Origin: Crocosphaera sp.
Lineage (GTDB): Bacteria > Cyanobacteriota > Cyanobacteriia > Cyanobacteriales > Microcystaceae
Direction: 5' to 3'
DNA length: 53,450 nt
Assembly: GCF_030064895.1 (NCBI RefSeq)
Contig: NZ_JASJEB010000048.1
Coordinates: forward strand, 1-53,450
The position numbers and the translations under genes were made by a program. The notes below the pieces were generated by a model. The model was given only the letters and a program-made list of their open reading frames with translations. It was not told where the DNA came from and searched no databases. This document shows, in pieces, positions 36,325-45,498 of this stretch (positions are counted from its first letter, which is position 1; each line of letters begins with the position of its first letter).

Positions 36325-37596
36325 TTAGCTTACTTTGACAAGTCTAGGGTCAGATACTGCTAAAATTTCTCCTAAATATTGAGGGATACGTTGTAATCCT
36401 TTAAAGTCAATATTTTCATGCGCGTTAGACTTAACAAAATCTTGACATAACCACTGACTTAAAGCTGTGGGTGTAATATCATTAGGGTGTAACATATCAA
36501 CTAATCCTAATGCTTGTAAACGTTTCGCTCTAATTAACTGTTCTTCTCTGGGTTGAATACGGGGAACAATTAACGCCCGTTTCTCAAAAGATAAAATTTC
36601 ACAAGTGGTATTATAGCCCCCCATCCCCACCACAAAATCTGCCTTTTGTAGCCATAAAGTGGGTTCAGAAACATAATCTAATACCTGTAAATTAGGTCTA
36701 TTTTTTGCTTCATGGTGTAACTGTTGACGCAGTTGACTCGGCATCAAAGGACCTGTTATGATGATTCCTTTGGTATTATCGGGTAACTGTGCTTGAGCAA
36801 ACCCTTTTGCTAATTGATAACCGTCCTGTCCCCCACCCACCAAACAAAGGGCTAAGCGTTCATATTTGTGGTTTATGGGCTGTTTTTCTGGAGATTTTGT
36901 ATAATTTAAGCGATATCTTTGGTCTAAATACCCTGTGTAGCGAGTTTTCGCTGCAACCCCAGCCGAAAATTGATACTTTTTAATGGCATCGTAAACCGTA
37001 GCATCACCATAAATCCAAACTTTATCATAGAAACGAGAGATCGTCTCTTCATTTTTGGTCTTTTTCCAACTTGGGATAATTACTTCTGGTTGATCCAAAA
37101 TATCTCGTAACCCAAGGATACACAGAGTTTTACCCTGGTTGCGTAAATATTTGAGGGTACGATCTAATTCTCCTTGGGCCCCTCTGGGAACATTATCCAC
37201 AATAAAGACATCCGGCTGAAAATTCTTGATAGCTACCTGAATGACTTGCGATCGCAGTTTAATGATAGCATCTAAGGACATATCCAAGCGACGGGCTTGA
37301 TATTGCCCTTCTTTGGTCTTATATAAGGCAGGTAAGGTTAAATATTCAATGTTTGGATGAGTCCCTACCTTGGTCATATCACTCATGCCACTAATAACTA
37401 ATATATCTGTATTGAGAGGGGAATGGGCCAAACTTTGGGCAATTAAGAGGTTTCGACGCTTATGACCTAAACCCATTGTATCGTGGGAATAAAAGGCAAT
37501 TCTGAGTTTTTTGGCTTTTTTGTGATTAGGTAAGGATTGAAGCGTGATATTCGGCCTTGTAAGGGTAGTTAAGGACATAATTTGAGGAGGGTGCAT
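36325..37596 (-). CDS. MurG-like (GT28-type) glycosyltransferase
   Basis: 423 residues. After about 30 variable residues comes LRIAFYSHDTMGLGHKRRN, the glycine-rich acceptor loop of the MurG/diacylglycerol glycosyltransferase group. Later features are NFQPDVFIVDN, CLVGGGQDGYQLA and VGMGGYNTTCEILSF, the donor-site block of GT-B fold transferases. It is the first gene of the minus-strand run to 30937, so the promoter is likely within 37600-37830. The lipid or sugar substrate is unknown. The start may be a few codons downstream at the second Met. Confidence 0.8.
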   Translation of the reverse strand: MHPPQIMSLTTLTRPNITLQSLPNHKKAKKLRIAFYSHDTMGLGHKRRNLLIAQSLAHSPLNTDILVISGMSDMTKVGTHPNIEYLTLPALYKTKEGQYQARRLDMSLDAIIKLRSQVIQVAIKNFQPDVFIVDNVPRGAQGELDRTLKYLRNQGKTLCILGLRDILDQPEVIIPSWKKTKNEETISRFYDKVWIYGDATVYDAIKKYQFSAGVAAKTRYTGYLDQRYRLNYTKSPEKQPINHKYERLALCLVGGGQDGYQLAKGFAQAQLPDNTKGIIITGPLMPSQLRQQLHHEAKNRPNLQVLDYVSEPTLWLQKADFVVGMGGYNTTCEILSFEKRALIVPRIQPREEQLIRAKRLQALGLVDMLHPNDITPTALSQWLCQDFVKSNAHENIDFKGLQRIPQYLGEILAVSDPRLVKVS

Positions 37597-37831
37597 TACA
37601 AGTAAATGAACAAAAAAGAGACAAAGAGGGGTATCAAGGGACTTTACAGGGTCAATCTTGATTCCGTTTGTAATAACGGAATAAGCTGGTATTAGTATAA
37701 GTTCACAAAACTTGATATGTCAGTCCCAAACTTAAGGGAAAAAAATCTCTCTAGATAGAGGGAAAGAGTAAAATTACTCCATTTATTTCCACTTATTTCC
37801 ATATCTATAGTCAAAATTTTGAGAATTAATC

Positions 37832-38341
37832 TTAAAACTCTAAAGGATTACCAAATAAATCATAAATCATAATATCCCATTGTCCATCTTTAGCAACTTC
37901 AAAAGCAATTTGAGTTCCATCCGCATTAATCATAGGATTACGGACTTCTGCTTCCAAATTAGCAGTTAAATTGCGTTTTTGCTCCGTTTCTCGATCATAA
38001 ACATAAATATTAGATTTCCCTTGACGACTACTGGCAAAAACCAGATAACGACCATCTTCAGAAATAGAAGGATGGGACGCTACTTCATCCAACGCATTTA
38101 ACCCTGGTAAAGAAATTAATTGTCGTTGTTGAGCATCAAAAAGATAAACATCTTGAGAACCATTTCTATCAGAAATAAAAACAATATAAGTAGAAGTAAC
38201 TTGGGGTTCTAAGTCCGAAGAACGACTATTTAACGCCCTTCCTCCTCCATCAAAAGGAAAATTGAGGTAACGAGGATAACCAGTACACCCCGTCGCAATA
38301 CTACTAATAACAACTATCCAAGTAATAAGACAATATTTCAA
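37832..38341 (-). CDS. Short TolB-like beta-propeller lipoprotein, second of a pair
   Basis: 169 residues. The N-terminus is a lipoprotein signal with a Cys in IATGCTGYPRY, placing it on the periplasmic side of a membrane. Three TolB/WD40-like blades follow, each with a S-x-D-G-R-Y-L-V-F type strand (SEDGRYLVFASSRQGKSNIY, NADGTQIAFEVAKDGQWDI). A full propeller has six or seven blades, so this would need to dimerise or pair. It lies 55 bp after a paralogous gene with the same blade pattern and shares its orientation. Confidence 0.75.
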   Translation of the reverse strand: MKYCLITWIVVISSIATGCTGYPRYLNFPFDGGGRALNSRSSDLEPQVTSTYIVFISDRNGSQDVYLFDAQQRQLISLPGLNALDEVASHPSISEDGRYLVFASSRQGKSNIYVYDRETEQKRNLTANLEAEVRNPMINADGTQIAFEVAKDGQWDIMIYDLFGNPLEF

Positions 38342-38363
38342 AGATCAAGTCCTCAAATTCCAC

Positions 38364-38391
38364 TTCTGACTTCTGACTTCTGATTTCTGAC
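38364..38391. repeat. Heptamer repeat TTCTGAC x4
   Basis: Four tandem heptamers (the third reads TTCTGAT) fill the short gap between the two TolB-like genes. This is another STRR-type sequence. Confidence 0.9.
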
Positions 38392-38396
38392 TTCAT

Positions 38397-38933
38397 TTAG
38401 GGGTTTGCAACTGGTGTACCATCAGGAATATCTAACTCAATTAAGGGACCGCGATCTAAAACTTCAATATCCCATTGTCCCCGTCGTGCTGTTTCAAAAA
38501 CAATGTAACGTCCATCAGCACTAATTTGAGGATTTCTCACCCAATTACGATAATTTTGAGTTAAGATTTCTGCTCGTCGAGTAGCGCGATCGTAAATAGC
38601 AACATCTGGCCGTCCTTGGACACTGGAAATATAAACTAAATACCTTCCCGTACGGCTTAAACTAGGGCTTTCTAGAATAATATTACCTTGATTTAACCCT
38701 GGCAATTCAAGAAATTTTTGACCCCGTAAATCATACAGTAAAATCTCATTACTATTATTACGGTTAGAAACTAAGGCTAACCAGCGACCATCTCCACTGA
38801 GAGCCGGTTGTTGGTCATTGTAACGACTATTAAGAGTAGCAGGGGGTTCCGGACGTTTGAAGGTATCACAAGCTGCTAATAAGCTAATTAAACTAACCCC
38901 GAAGACTGCTTTTAACAATTGGAACGCTGTCAT
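38397..38933 (-). CDS. Short TolB-like beta-propeller lipoprotein, first of a pair
   Basis: 178 residues with a lipoprotein signal (SLISLLAACDTF, lipobox Cys near residue 22). Three blades carry SGDGRWLALVSNRNNSNEI, SRTGRYLVYISSVQGRPD and SADGRYIVFETARRGQWDI. The C-terminal blade is nearly the same as that of the next gene (WDI block), so the two arose by duplication. The role is unknown; TolB itself works in outer-membrane maintenance, but no tol or pal genes are nearby. Confidence 0.78.
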   Translation of the reverse strand: MTAFQLLKAVFGVSLISLLAACDTFKRPEPPATLNSRYNDQQPALSGDGRWLALVSNRNNSNEILLYDLRGQKFLELPGLNQGNIILESPSLSRTGRYLVYISSVQGRPDVAIYDRATRRAEILTQNYRNWVRNPQISADGRYIVFETARRGQWDIEVLDRGPLIELDIPDGTPVANP

Positions 38934-39033
38934 GATGTGGGTGTGGGGAGTGTGAGAAGTGTGGGAAGATATATTAATATTGTTCCCCTTTTGCTACCTC
39001 TGGTCAAACTCCCCAAGTTCCCTTATTGACATA

Positions 39034-39260
39034 CTTCACTGCCTAAAGGCGAGTGGATTCTGATTCAGTAATTACTTACTGAAACCTACTCTCTTTCGAG
39101 GTTTACTAGGCTGACTGGTACTTACCTTGCTAGGTCATACATCCATCTGTTTCCAGACACCCTGCCGATTCAGGGTTAGTCGTCACTTCCTGGGGGACCC
39201 CCAGTAGGTAGCCGTTAACGCTACGACTTCATCCTAACACAATTACGCCTGTTAGGGCGG
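39034..39260 (-). mobile_element. Degenerate TnpB 3' relic with terminal hairpin
   Basis: On the minus strand the segment ends with CACT-GCCTTTAGGC-AGTG-like pairing (39037-39055), just before GAAGTATGTCAA. This resembles the right end of cyanobacterial TnpB elements. One minus-strand frame gives broken protein-like text (SKVSTSQPSKPRKRVGF), with stops, as expected of a decayed TnpB C-terminal tail. A second stable hairpin (GGGGGTCCCCC region, 39193-39206) lies in the middle. No usable gene is present. Confidence 0.55.
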
Positions 39261-39307
39261 GGTTTTAGACCCATTATTTTTCGATAATCAAAATTGGAGG
39301 TATTTGA

Positions 39308-40153
39308 TTAGCGATCGCTGTCATAATCATTTTCCGGTTTTGAAGGTCGAGATCCGCGTTTTCTAGGACTTTCAGGTGGATCAATGGGTTGATAATCAAC
39401 ATAGTCCGTAGGGGTCGCAGTTTCTTCGGGAGAAGAGGAATAACGTCTTTCTGGGTTGCTGGGACGAGGACGACGTTTCCGAGGGGAACTAGATGACGTT
39501 TCTGGGGAGGAAGTTTCTGGACGAGGACGACTGGGGCGACCTTTTTTGGGGCGATCTTCCCACATATCATCCCGAGTATCCCAAGCATCATAGTTATCGT
39601 TTGTGGGACGATTTGGAGGGGTTTTGCGTCTTGGAGAAGGGCGATCGCCGTAAGGATCGTTACTAGAGGAAGGCCGACGACGGGGTTTCCTAGTCCGAGA
39701 TTCTTCCTGATTATAACTACGATTACTGCGAGGATCGGCGTATCCTTCTAAACGAGGGTTATTGCGATAGGTGGGTTCTTCATCTTCGTAGGGTTCTAAG
39801 CGATCAAGTTCTGCTTCTGTATAAACACGGGTTTTACTGACGCGACGATCATCATCGACGTAAGAGGAGCTACGTTTAGCTTGTTCTGTGGTTGCTCCCC
39901 TCAAGCGAATACTTTCTACTGCAAAAAATACTGCCGATCCCGTTAACAAAAACTGTCCAAATTGTAAAATTGGATCGAGTCGCCATCCTTGAAAGAGTAA
40001 AATTAATCCGCACAACAAACCGACTGCTGCAAAAAAGATGTCATGATCTCTCGATAGTTCTGGTCGTACGCTTCGTAGGAAGTATAAACCAGCACCGGCA
40101 ACAGCTAAAAAAATTCCTAAGACACTGGCTGAGTTCAGCCCAAAATTAACCAT
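39308..40153 (-). CDS. ycf66: Ycf66 family protein
   Basis: 281 residues. The N-terminal 100 residues hold three membrane segments (SASVLGIFLAVAGAGLYFLR, FFAAVGLLCGLILLFQGWRL and QFGQFLLTGSAVFFAVESIR) of the Ycf66 family, conserved in cyanobacteria and some plastids with no established function. The rest is a disordered, Arg/Pro/Ser-rich tail that varies between species. It lies upstream of a TnpB relic and downstream of psbX on the same strand. Confidence 0.88.
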   Translation of the reverse strand: MVNFGLNSASVLGIFLAVAGAGLYFLRSVRPELSRDHDIFFAAVGLLCGLILLFQGWRLDPILQFGQFLLTGSAVFFAVESIRLRGATTEQAKRSSSYVDDDRRVSKTRVYTEAELDRLEPYEDEEPTYRNNPRLEGYADPRSNRSYNQEESRTRKPRRRPSSSNDPYGDRPSPRRKTPPNRPTNDNYDAWDTRDDMWEDRPKKGRPSRPRPETSSPETSSSSPRKRRPRPSNPERRYSSSPEETATPTDYVDYQPIDPPESPRKRGSRPSKPENDYDSDR

Positions 40154-40267
40154 TATCCCTCTCCGTTTTCCTTTCCTATGGTAGCGAATTTTCTTTATTT
40201 TCCATTCTAAGCATACCCAATTACGTAGACCATTATCCCATCACGAATATAACTAAACTATTAAATC

Positions 40268-40293
40268 GACCCCACCTCCTTAAGAATGGGGTC
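40268..40293 (-). terminator. Hairpin after psbX, likely terminator
   Basis: GACCCCA and TGGGGTC flank a 12-nt loop, 14 bp after the psbX stop codon in the minus direction. A weak T-rich stretch (GATTTAATAGTTT) follows on the minus strand. Confidence 0.6.
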
Positions 40294-40306
40294 AATTTGA
40301 ACAAGC

Positions 40307-40429
40307 TTAGAAGTTGCGCTTGATTTTATCGCTTTGACTGATGACGATCAGTCCAATGGTAGCGGGAACAACTACGATAACGGTTCCCAAAACGAGGCTC
40401 CATAAGAAATTAGCTAAAGATGGTGTCAT
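40307..40429 (-). CDS. psbX: Photosystem II protein X
   Basis: A 40-residue single-helix PSII subunit near cytochrome b559. The sequence MTPSLANFLWSLVLGTVIVV is typical, and it ends VIVISQ-like then SDKIKRNF. Its length and the N-terminal MTPSL block are those of cyanobacterial PsbX. It is too short to be found by long-frame searches. It is transcribed in the same direction as ycf66, which lies 154 bp downstream. Confidence 0.93.
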   Translation of the reverse strand: MTPSLANFLWSLVLGTVIVVVPATIGLIVISQSDKIKRNF

Positions 40430-40523
40430 ATATTTGTTACCCTTTTTTTCAATTTGATACCTAACGTTACTTATTTTACGGGGTTTTTTGCCTATTGCGT
40501 CAATTAATTTTGAGAGAGAGATT

Positions 40524-40624
40524 GTGTGGGAAGTGTGGGAAGTGTGGGAAGGGTGGGAAGACTAGAAAAAATATTAATATGCTGCCCCCCCATCTCCCAG
40601 TCTCCCAGTCTCCCAGTCTCCCAT
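40524..40624. repeat. Two short tandem repeat blocks (9-mer and 8-mer)
   Basis: GTGTGGGAA occurs three times and once as GGGTGGGAA (40524-40559). Further on, TCTCCCAG occurs three times and once as TCTCCCAT (40593-40624). They fill the gap between psbX and lpdA and end 7 bp after... that is, just beside, the lpdA stop. Both are STRR-type repeats of G-rich and C-rich strands. Confidence 0.92.
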
Positions 40625-40631
40625 CTCTCTT

Positions 40632-42065
40632 CTAAACCGTCGCCTCGGCGCGTTTAAAGGCTTCATCCAAGACTTCTGATAAAGTGGGATGAGTATGGAT
40701 ATTAAACGAGAGATTTTTGACGCTTTGACGTTGAGCGATCGCATTAGCGGCCTCTTGGATCAAGTCGGAGGCGTGAATACCCATGATATGCACCCCTAAT
40801 AATTCCCCGTTATCTTTACGGTACACCACCTTAGCAATACCATCGGTTTCCCCTTCAGCAAGGGCTTTAGAATTGCCTTTAAAGTAAGTTTTGACGCTTG
40901 AAACCTCAAACCCTTCTTTTTCCCCTAATTCACGGGCTTGAGGTTCGTTTAAGCCAACGTAACTAATTTCGGGATGGGTAAAGGCTGCGGCTGGAATACT
41001 GCGATAGTCGATGGTTTTCTGCCGTCCACACATATTTTCAACTGCGATCTCCCCTTGTCCGGAAGCTGCGTGGGCTAACATCATTTTGCCGTTTGCGTCT
41101 CCCACTGCCCAGAGATGGGGAACTGGCTCACCGTCCCGTAGAACTTCCATTTTATCGTTGACGGGGATAAAACCTCGGTTGGTTTCAACGCCGATGTTTT
41201 CTAAGCCAAGGTTTTTGGTAGCCGGCACTCGTCCGGTAGCGACTAAACAAGCGTCTACTTCTAAAACATCGATCACTTCTTTGCTTTGAGCATCCGTTAA
41301 TTCGATAGTAACCGGTGCGCCTGGGGTTATTTTTGTGGCAAATACACCGGAGTAGGTTTCGATGTCACGGGCTTTAATTAGGCTTCTTTCGGCTAGTTTG
41401 GAAATTTCGGGGTCAAACCCTGGCATTAAGGTGTCTAAGGCTTCGATCATGGTCACTTCGCACCCTAATGCGGTGTAAATATCGGAAAATTCTAGACCGA
41501 TATAACCACTACCAATGATAGCGATCCATTGGGGTAAAACTTCTAATTTTACGGCTTCGTCGCTGGTAAAGACGGTTTTATGGTCAACTTCGATGCCACG
41601 GGGAACAAAGGGAACGGATCCCGGACATAACATAATGTCTTTGGCGGTGATAATTTTTTCCCCATCATCGCTTAAAACGCTGACTTTTTGGGTATCGACT
41701 ATTTTTCCCCAACCGTGGATAGTATCGACTTTGAGGCGTTTTAAACTGTTGGTGAGATCGCCACGTATTTTATTAACTAAATTTGTCGCATGATCGGCGA
41801 TCGCTTGTCTTTGAAAGTCTACTCCATCGATCTCAATACCTAAGTTGTGGAGATGCTTAGTATCTTGGAGTTCCCGAACTTTCCCGGATGCTGCTAAGAG
41901 GGCTTTTGATGGGATACAACCACGGTTAACACAGGTTCCTCCCATGTCTTTTGCTTCGATAATGGCTGTTTTTAACCCACATTTGACGGCGTGTAGGGCT
42001 GCACCGTGTCCTCCAACCCCTGCACCGATAATGATTAAATCATAATCGAATCCTGACTCACTCAT
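40632..42065 (-). CDS. lpdA: Dihydrolipoyl dehydrogenase
   Basis: A 477-residue flavin disulfide reductase (E3) that reoxidises lipoyl groups of pyruvate dehydrogenase and the glycine cleavage H protein. The FAD motif [17 protein letters not shown] is at residue 13; the redox disulfide is in [16 protein letters not shown]; the NAD motif [14 protein letters not shown] is near 182; and the C-terminal His-Glu pair is in HTHPTLSE. Start and length match the cyanobacterial enzymes. Confidence 0.95.
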   Translation of the reverse strand: MSESGFDYDLIIIGAGVGGHGAALHAVKCGLKTAIIEAKDMGGTCVNRGCIPSKALLAASGKVRELQDTKHLHNLGIEIDGVDFQRQAIADHATNLVNKIRGDLTNSLKRLKVDTIHGWGKIVDTQKVSVLSDDGEKIITAKDIMLCPGSVPFVPRGIEVDHKTVFTSDEAVKLEVLPQWIAIIGSGYIGLEFSDIYTALGCEVTMIEALDTLMPGFDPEISKLAERSLIKARDIETYSGVFATKITPGAPVTIELTDAQSKEVIDVLEVDACLVATGRVPATKNLGLENIGVETNRGFIPVNDKMEVLRDGEPVPHLWAVGDANGKMMLAHAASGQGEIAVENMCGRQKTIDYRSIPAAAFTHPEISYVGLNEPQARELGEKEGFEVSSVKTYFKGNSKALAEGETDGIAKVVYRKDNGELLGVHIMGIHASDLIQEAANAIAQRQSVKNLSFNIHTHPTLSEVLDEAFKRAEATV

Positions 42066-42183
42066 AATCTTTTTCCTTAATGGTTTGATTCTTTCTTCAA
42101 GAAAGACCTATTTTCTGATCATAAGTCTCGAGATACGAGTAAGTCTAGGGGGTGTTCAATACTACTTTCAAGATCGCAATAAA

Positions 42184-42207
42184 ACCCCTCCCGATAACGG
42201 GAAGGGT
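42184..42207 (-). terminator. Rho-independent terminator of gnd
   Basis: On the minus strand ACCCTTCCCG, a TTAT loop and CGGGAGGGGT form a stable hairpin, followed by TTTATTGC. It lies about 30 bp after the gnd stop codon. Confidence 0.8.
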
Positions 42208-42237
42208 CAACAATTCTGTTATGATTAATCTGAGAAA

Positions 42238-43659
42238 TTAAGCAGCCCATTCGGTGTGGAAAGCTTCACCTTTGGGTTTATCAACACGCTCATAAGTGTG
42301 CGCACCAAAGTAGTCTCTTTGTGCCTGGGTTAAGTTCTGAGGTAGGTCAGCACGACGATAGCTATCGAAGTAGTCTAAAGAAGCACTAAAAGCAGGAACA
42401 GGAATACCCACTTGATTGGCTAATACTAACACTTCGCGCCAAGCTTCTTGACGATCTAAGATACTTTGTTTAAACTCAGGAGCTAAGAGTAAGTTAGGTA
42501 GATCAGGATTGTCTACAAATGCCTTCTTAATCTTGTCTAAGAAACCGGCACGAATAATACAACCGCCTTTCCAAATACGGGCAGATTCGGGTAAGCTAAC
42601 TTGATTACCATAATACTCAGCAGAAGCTTTAGCAATTAAAGCCATTCCTTGAGCATAGGAACACATTTTAGAACAGTAGAGAGCGTCTCTTACTTTACTA
42701 ATAAAGGCTTTTTTGTCTCCATCAAAGCTAATGGCAGGGCCAGTTAACTGTTGAGAAGCGGACTTTCTTTCTTCTTTGTAGGAAGACATCACCCGTGCAT
42801 TCACAGCAGCGTACATGGTGGGAATGGGAACCCCTAACTCTAAGGAACTTACTACAGTCCAGCGACCGGTTCCTTTTTGTCCAGCAGAGTCTAAAATGAG
42901 GTCAACCAGATGCTTTTTGCTATCGGGGTCAACATACTTGAAGATATCGGCCGTAATTTCAATTAAGAAAGAATTAAGTTCATCGGTGGTATTCCAATCT
43001 TTGAATACTTCGTGTAATTCTTCGTTGCTCAGGCCAAGAGCATTTTTCATGATATCGTAGGCTTCTGCAATTAACTGCATATCGCCGTACTCAATACCAT
43101 TGTGGACCATTTTTACATAGTGTCCGGCACCACCGGGGCCAACAAAGGTAACACAGGGACCATCATCTACCTGTGCAGCAATTTTGGTTAAAATAGGTTC
43201 TAATTCTTCGTAGGCTGCTTTGGTACCGCCAGGCATTAAGCTAGGACCGTTTAAGGCACCTTCTTCACCACCACTGACACCCATTCCGACGAAACCTAGA
43301 CCGGTTGATTCGAGGTCTCTGGTACGTCTTTCGGTATCTTCGTATAAGGAGTTACCGCCATCGATAATCATATCCCCTTCTTCTAGAAGCGGTTTCAAAT
43401 CTTCGATAACATAGTCAACAGGCGCACCTGCTTTAACCATGACTAAGATTTTACGGGGACGTTCTAAGGTTTGTACAAATTCTTCTAAGGAATAGGCCGC
43501 TTTGACATCTTTGCCTTGGGCCCGTGTTTTCATGAATTCTTCTGTTTTACTTGCTGTACGGTTATATACAGCAATGGGAAAGCCGCGACTTTCTACATTG
43601 AGGGCGAGATTTTCTCCCATCACCGCCAAGCCGATGACACCAAAGGTTCGCTTTGTCAT
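42238..43659 (-). CDS. gnd: 6-phosphogluconate dehydrogenase, decarboxylating
   Basis: Oxidises 6-phosphogluconate to ribulose 5-phosphate with NADP in the oxidative pentose phosphate pathway, the main night-time NADPH route in cyanobacteria. 473 residues: NADP motif IGLAVMGENLALN (near 9), GVSGGEEGALNGPSLMPGG (near 128), and the catalytic KMVHNGIEYGDMQ (near 183). The C-terminal dimer tail RDYFGAHTYERVD is also typical. It is a single-gene unit with its own terminator. Confidence 0.97.
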   Translation of the reverse strand: MTKRTFGVIGLAVMGENLALNVESRGFPIAVYNRTASKTEEFMKTRAQGKDVKAAYSLEEFVQTLERPRKILVMVKAGAPVDYVIEDLKPLLEEGDMIIDGGNSLYEDTERRTRDLESTGLGFVGMGVSGGEEGALNGPSLMPGGTKAAYEELEPILTKIAAQVDDGPCVTFVGPGGAGHYVKMVHNGIEYGDMQLIAEAYDIMKNALGLSNEELHEVFKDWNTTDELNSFLIEITADIFKYVDPDSKKHLVDLILDSAGQKGTGRWTVVSSLELGVPIPTMYAAVNARVMSSYKEERKSASQQLTGPAISFDGDKKAFISKVRDALYCSKMCSYAQGMALIAKASAEYYGNQVSLPESARIWKGGCIIRAGFLDKIKKAFVDNPDLPNLLLAPEFKQSILDRQEAWREVLVLANQVGIPVPAFSASLDYFDSYRRADLPQNLTQAQRDYFGAHTYERVDKPKGEAFHTEWAA

Positions 43660-43821
43660 ATAATTCCTACCAACTCTACGGGTTGTACGATCAAGAGGAC
43701 TTTGATCTTGTTTGACTGTTGAAGTGTCTAGGGAACACCACTGATAAGTTTAGACCCTGTTTCTATATGACCTCGGTTTTTTAAATACAATCTTAAGTAA
43801 TCATCCTCAAAATGCGATCGT

Positions 43822-44019
43822 TTATACAGAATAGTTAAAATTTGGAATGGGTTTATTTTGTTTTTGATAAGCAAGAATCATCTCTTTAAGCGCATCTTCT
43901 AACATTAAGCGACAGTTTTCTAAGTCTTTTCCTTCTGTAATGACTTCTTCCCATTCAATAATTTGTCCCATATATCCGGAGGGTATTTTAGTATATTTTG
44001 CTGTATATTGATAGCTCAT
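43822..44019 (-). CDS. HicB-like antitoxin-type protein, orphan
   Basis: A 65-residue protein of the HicB-like group. YTAKYTKIPSGYMGQIIEWE is the partial RNase-H-like fold, with TEGKDLENCRLMLEDALKEM after it. In HicAB modules HicB blocks the RNase toxin HicA; here no HicA gene adjoins it. It has no added DNA-binding domain. Such orphan HicB-like genes are common in cyanobacteria. It begins the accessory stretch that runs to 48615. Confidence 0.72.
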   Translation of the reverse strand: MSYQYTAKYTKIPSGYMGQIIEWEEVITEGKDLENCRLMLEDALKEMILAYQKQNKPIPNFNYSV

Positions 44020-44118
44020 TTTTGCTTCATCTATGATTGGGACGGAATGATATAATTATTGTATCTCAAAAATATTTTTTAGTTACTTGAAAAGATGTAA
44101 AGTGTCTAGATTTAGATT

Positions 44119-44724
44119 ATGTTAATTAATACAAAACTTCCCCTAAATATTGACTATCTTCAAAAACAAGATCAAACCTTTAGTTTATCAGGAATGACTT
44201 GGACAGACTATGAAAAATTCAATTCAGAAGAATATTCAGGTTACAGAATTTCTTATTTTAATAGAGTCATTACTTTAGTGTCCCCTAGTAAAAATCATGA
44301 ACGAATCGCCCAAACTATTGCTATTTTAATATGCGCTTATTGTAGAAAGTTTAATTTACTTTATTTTCCTATGGGTTCTACTCGCTTGGAAAATAAACCA
44401 TTAGCAGGAAAAGAACCTGATGTTAGTTTTGCTTTTAATACTGATAAAGATATTCCTGATTTAGTTATTGAGGTTATATTTTCTAGTGGTAGCATTGATG
44501 ATCTTAACAAATATAAAGCTATAGGAGTTAAAGAAGTTTGGTTTTGGAAAAATAATAAAATCACTTTTTATGAATTACAAAGCGAAGGATATACAGAAAT
44601 TACTCATAGTAAATCTTTATCCAATTTAACATCTGAAATACTAGAAAAGTTTGTTAATCAAGGACTGACTAAAAGTCCTCTCATTATTGAAGCAGAATTT
44701 ATAGAAGAAATTTCTGAATTTTAA
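44119..44724 (+). CDS. Uma2 family (DUF820) nuclease-fold protein
   Basis: 201 residues of the Uma2/DUF820 nuclease fold. The key residues appear in AGKEPDVSFAF and DLVIEVIFSSGSID, with the later KYKAIGVKEVWFWK segment. The N-terminal NHERIAQTIAILI helix is also typical. It differs a good deal from the copy at 26608, so they are not a recent duplication. It is in a TA-rich neighbourhood, but no role of the family in such systems is established. Confidence 0.87.
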   Translation: MLINTKLPLNIDYLQKQDQTFSLSGMTWTDYEKFNSEEYSGYRISYFNRVITLVSPSKNHERIAQTIAILICAYCRKFNLLYFPMGSTRLENKPLAGKEPDVSFAFNTDKDIPDLVIEVIFSSGSIDDLNKYKAIGVKEVWFWKNNKITFYELQSEGYTEITHSKSLSNLTSEILEKFVNQGLTKSPLIIEAEFIEEISEF

Positions 44725-44777
44725 GTAAAAGTGCGTTATACTGATTGATAATTTGAACACTATTAAAATAGGTTTAT

Positions 44778-45005
44778 GTGAATATGGAAGCAATTGAATT
44801 TGAAACAGTAATACATGATGGGATAGTTAATCTTCCTGTAGAATATTCATCTCAATGGGAAGGAAAAAAGATTCGTGTCATTGTTTTGGATGAGTCAGAC
44901 TCTTTATCAGAATCAGGAGATGAGTCAGAAAAAAAGATGTTGAAAGCTATCTCTTTAAATACAAAAGGATTTAAGTTTAATCGAGAAGATGCTAATACGA
45001 GATAA
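44778..45005 (+). CDS. Small antitoxin-like protein
   Basis: About 75 residues, starting GTG at 44778 or ATG at 44784. The opening EAIEFETVIHDGIVNLPVEY resembles small cyanobacterial antitoxins (DUF2281/AbrB-like beta hairpin with the I-x-DG-x-I/V-x-LP pattern). The rest is acidic and probably disordered. Antitoxins of this kind normally precede a PIN toxin on the same strand. Here the next gene is a PIN gene on the opposite strand, ending 8 bp away, which already has its own partner. The gene may therefore be an orphan. Confidence 0.6.
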   Translation: MNMEAIEFETVIHDGIVNLPVEYSSQWEGKKIRVIVLDESDSLSESGDESEKKMLKAISLNTKGFKFNREDANTR

Positions 45006-45012
45006 TGTTTTT

Positions 45013-45498
45013 CTATTCTCTCACTCTTTGCAAAATATTTTGATATAGATTAGGTTTAATCCAAAATCCAGCTTTAGTTTTTAAGTTATCAAGTAAGGGT
45101 TTTACTTCTGAAATTAAACCTTTTTGTTTAGCTTGTATCAAAATACCTAAAATTCCCGTAAAAGGAATATTAAATCCATTTGTTACTGTTCTTCCCTTTT
45201 TTTCATCAATAACTAAAAGATCCGCTTTGAGTTGAAGTGCTAAAGCAATAGCTTCTGCTTCTCCTCGATCTAATTGTTGTTCTAGGAGTTTAATTGTTGT
45301 TAATGATATCACCTGCTCAACTTTAATCCATTGAGCTTTTTTGATTTGGTTAGACACATGAATTGGTGTTTCAACTGCCATTAATTCTTGATAAACTTCT
45401 GAGGGAATAATTATACTAGAATATAGTTCTTTTAATAGGTGAAGTTGGTCAATAGCTGCTAAATTATTTAGTGGTGATGTGTTACTAAGAATGATCAT
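45013..45498 (-). CDS. DUF3368 PIN-domain protein, likely toxin of a UPF0175 pair
   Basis: 161 residues of the DUF3368 branch of the PIN RNase fold. ILSNTSPLNNLAAI opens it, LDRGEAEAIALALQL holds the central acidic pair, and LLVIDEKKGRTV the third acidic cluster. The first position, usually Asp in PIN nucleases, is Asn here (SNTSPL), which may weaken catalysis or be usual for this branch. The ATG overlaps the stop of the upstream gene by 4 nt, so translation is coupled. That upstream gene ends in a UPF0175 antitoxin domain, the usual partner of DUF3368 proteins. Confidence 0.85.
   Translation of the reverse strand: MIILSNTSPLNNLAAIDQLHLLKELYSSIIIPSEVYQELMAVETPIHVSNQIKKAQWIKVEQVISLTTIKLLEQQLDRGEAEAIALALQLKADLLVIDEKKGRTVTNGFNIPFTGILGILIQAKQKGLISEVKPLLDNLKTKAGFWIKPNLYQNILQRVRE

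Noticed and set aside
39274-39591. Second minus-strand frame inside ycf66
   Set aside because: A shadow of the repetitive Arg/Pro/Ser-rich tail of ycf66 in another frame.
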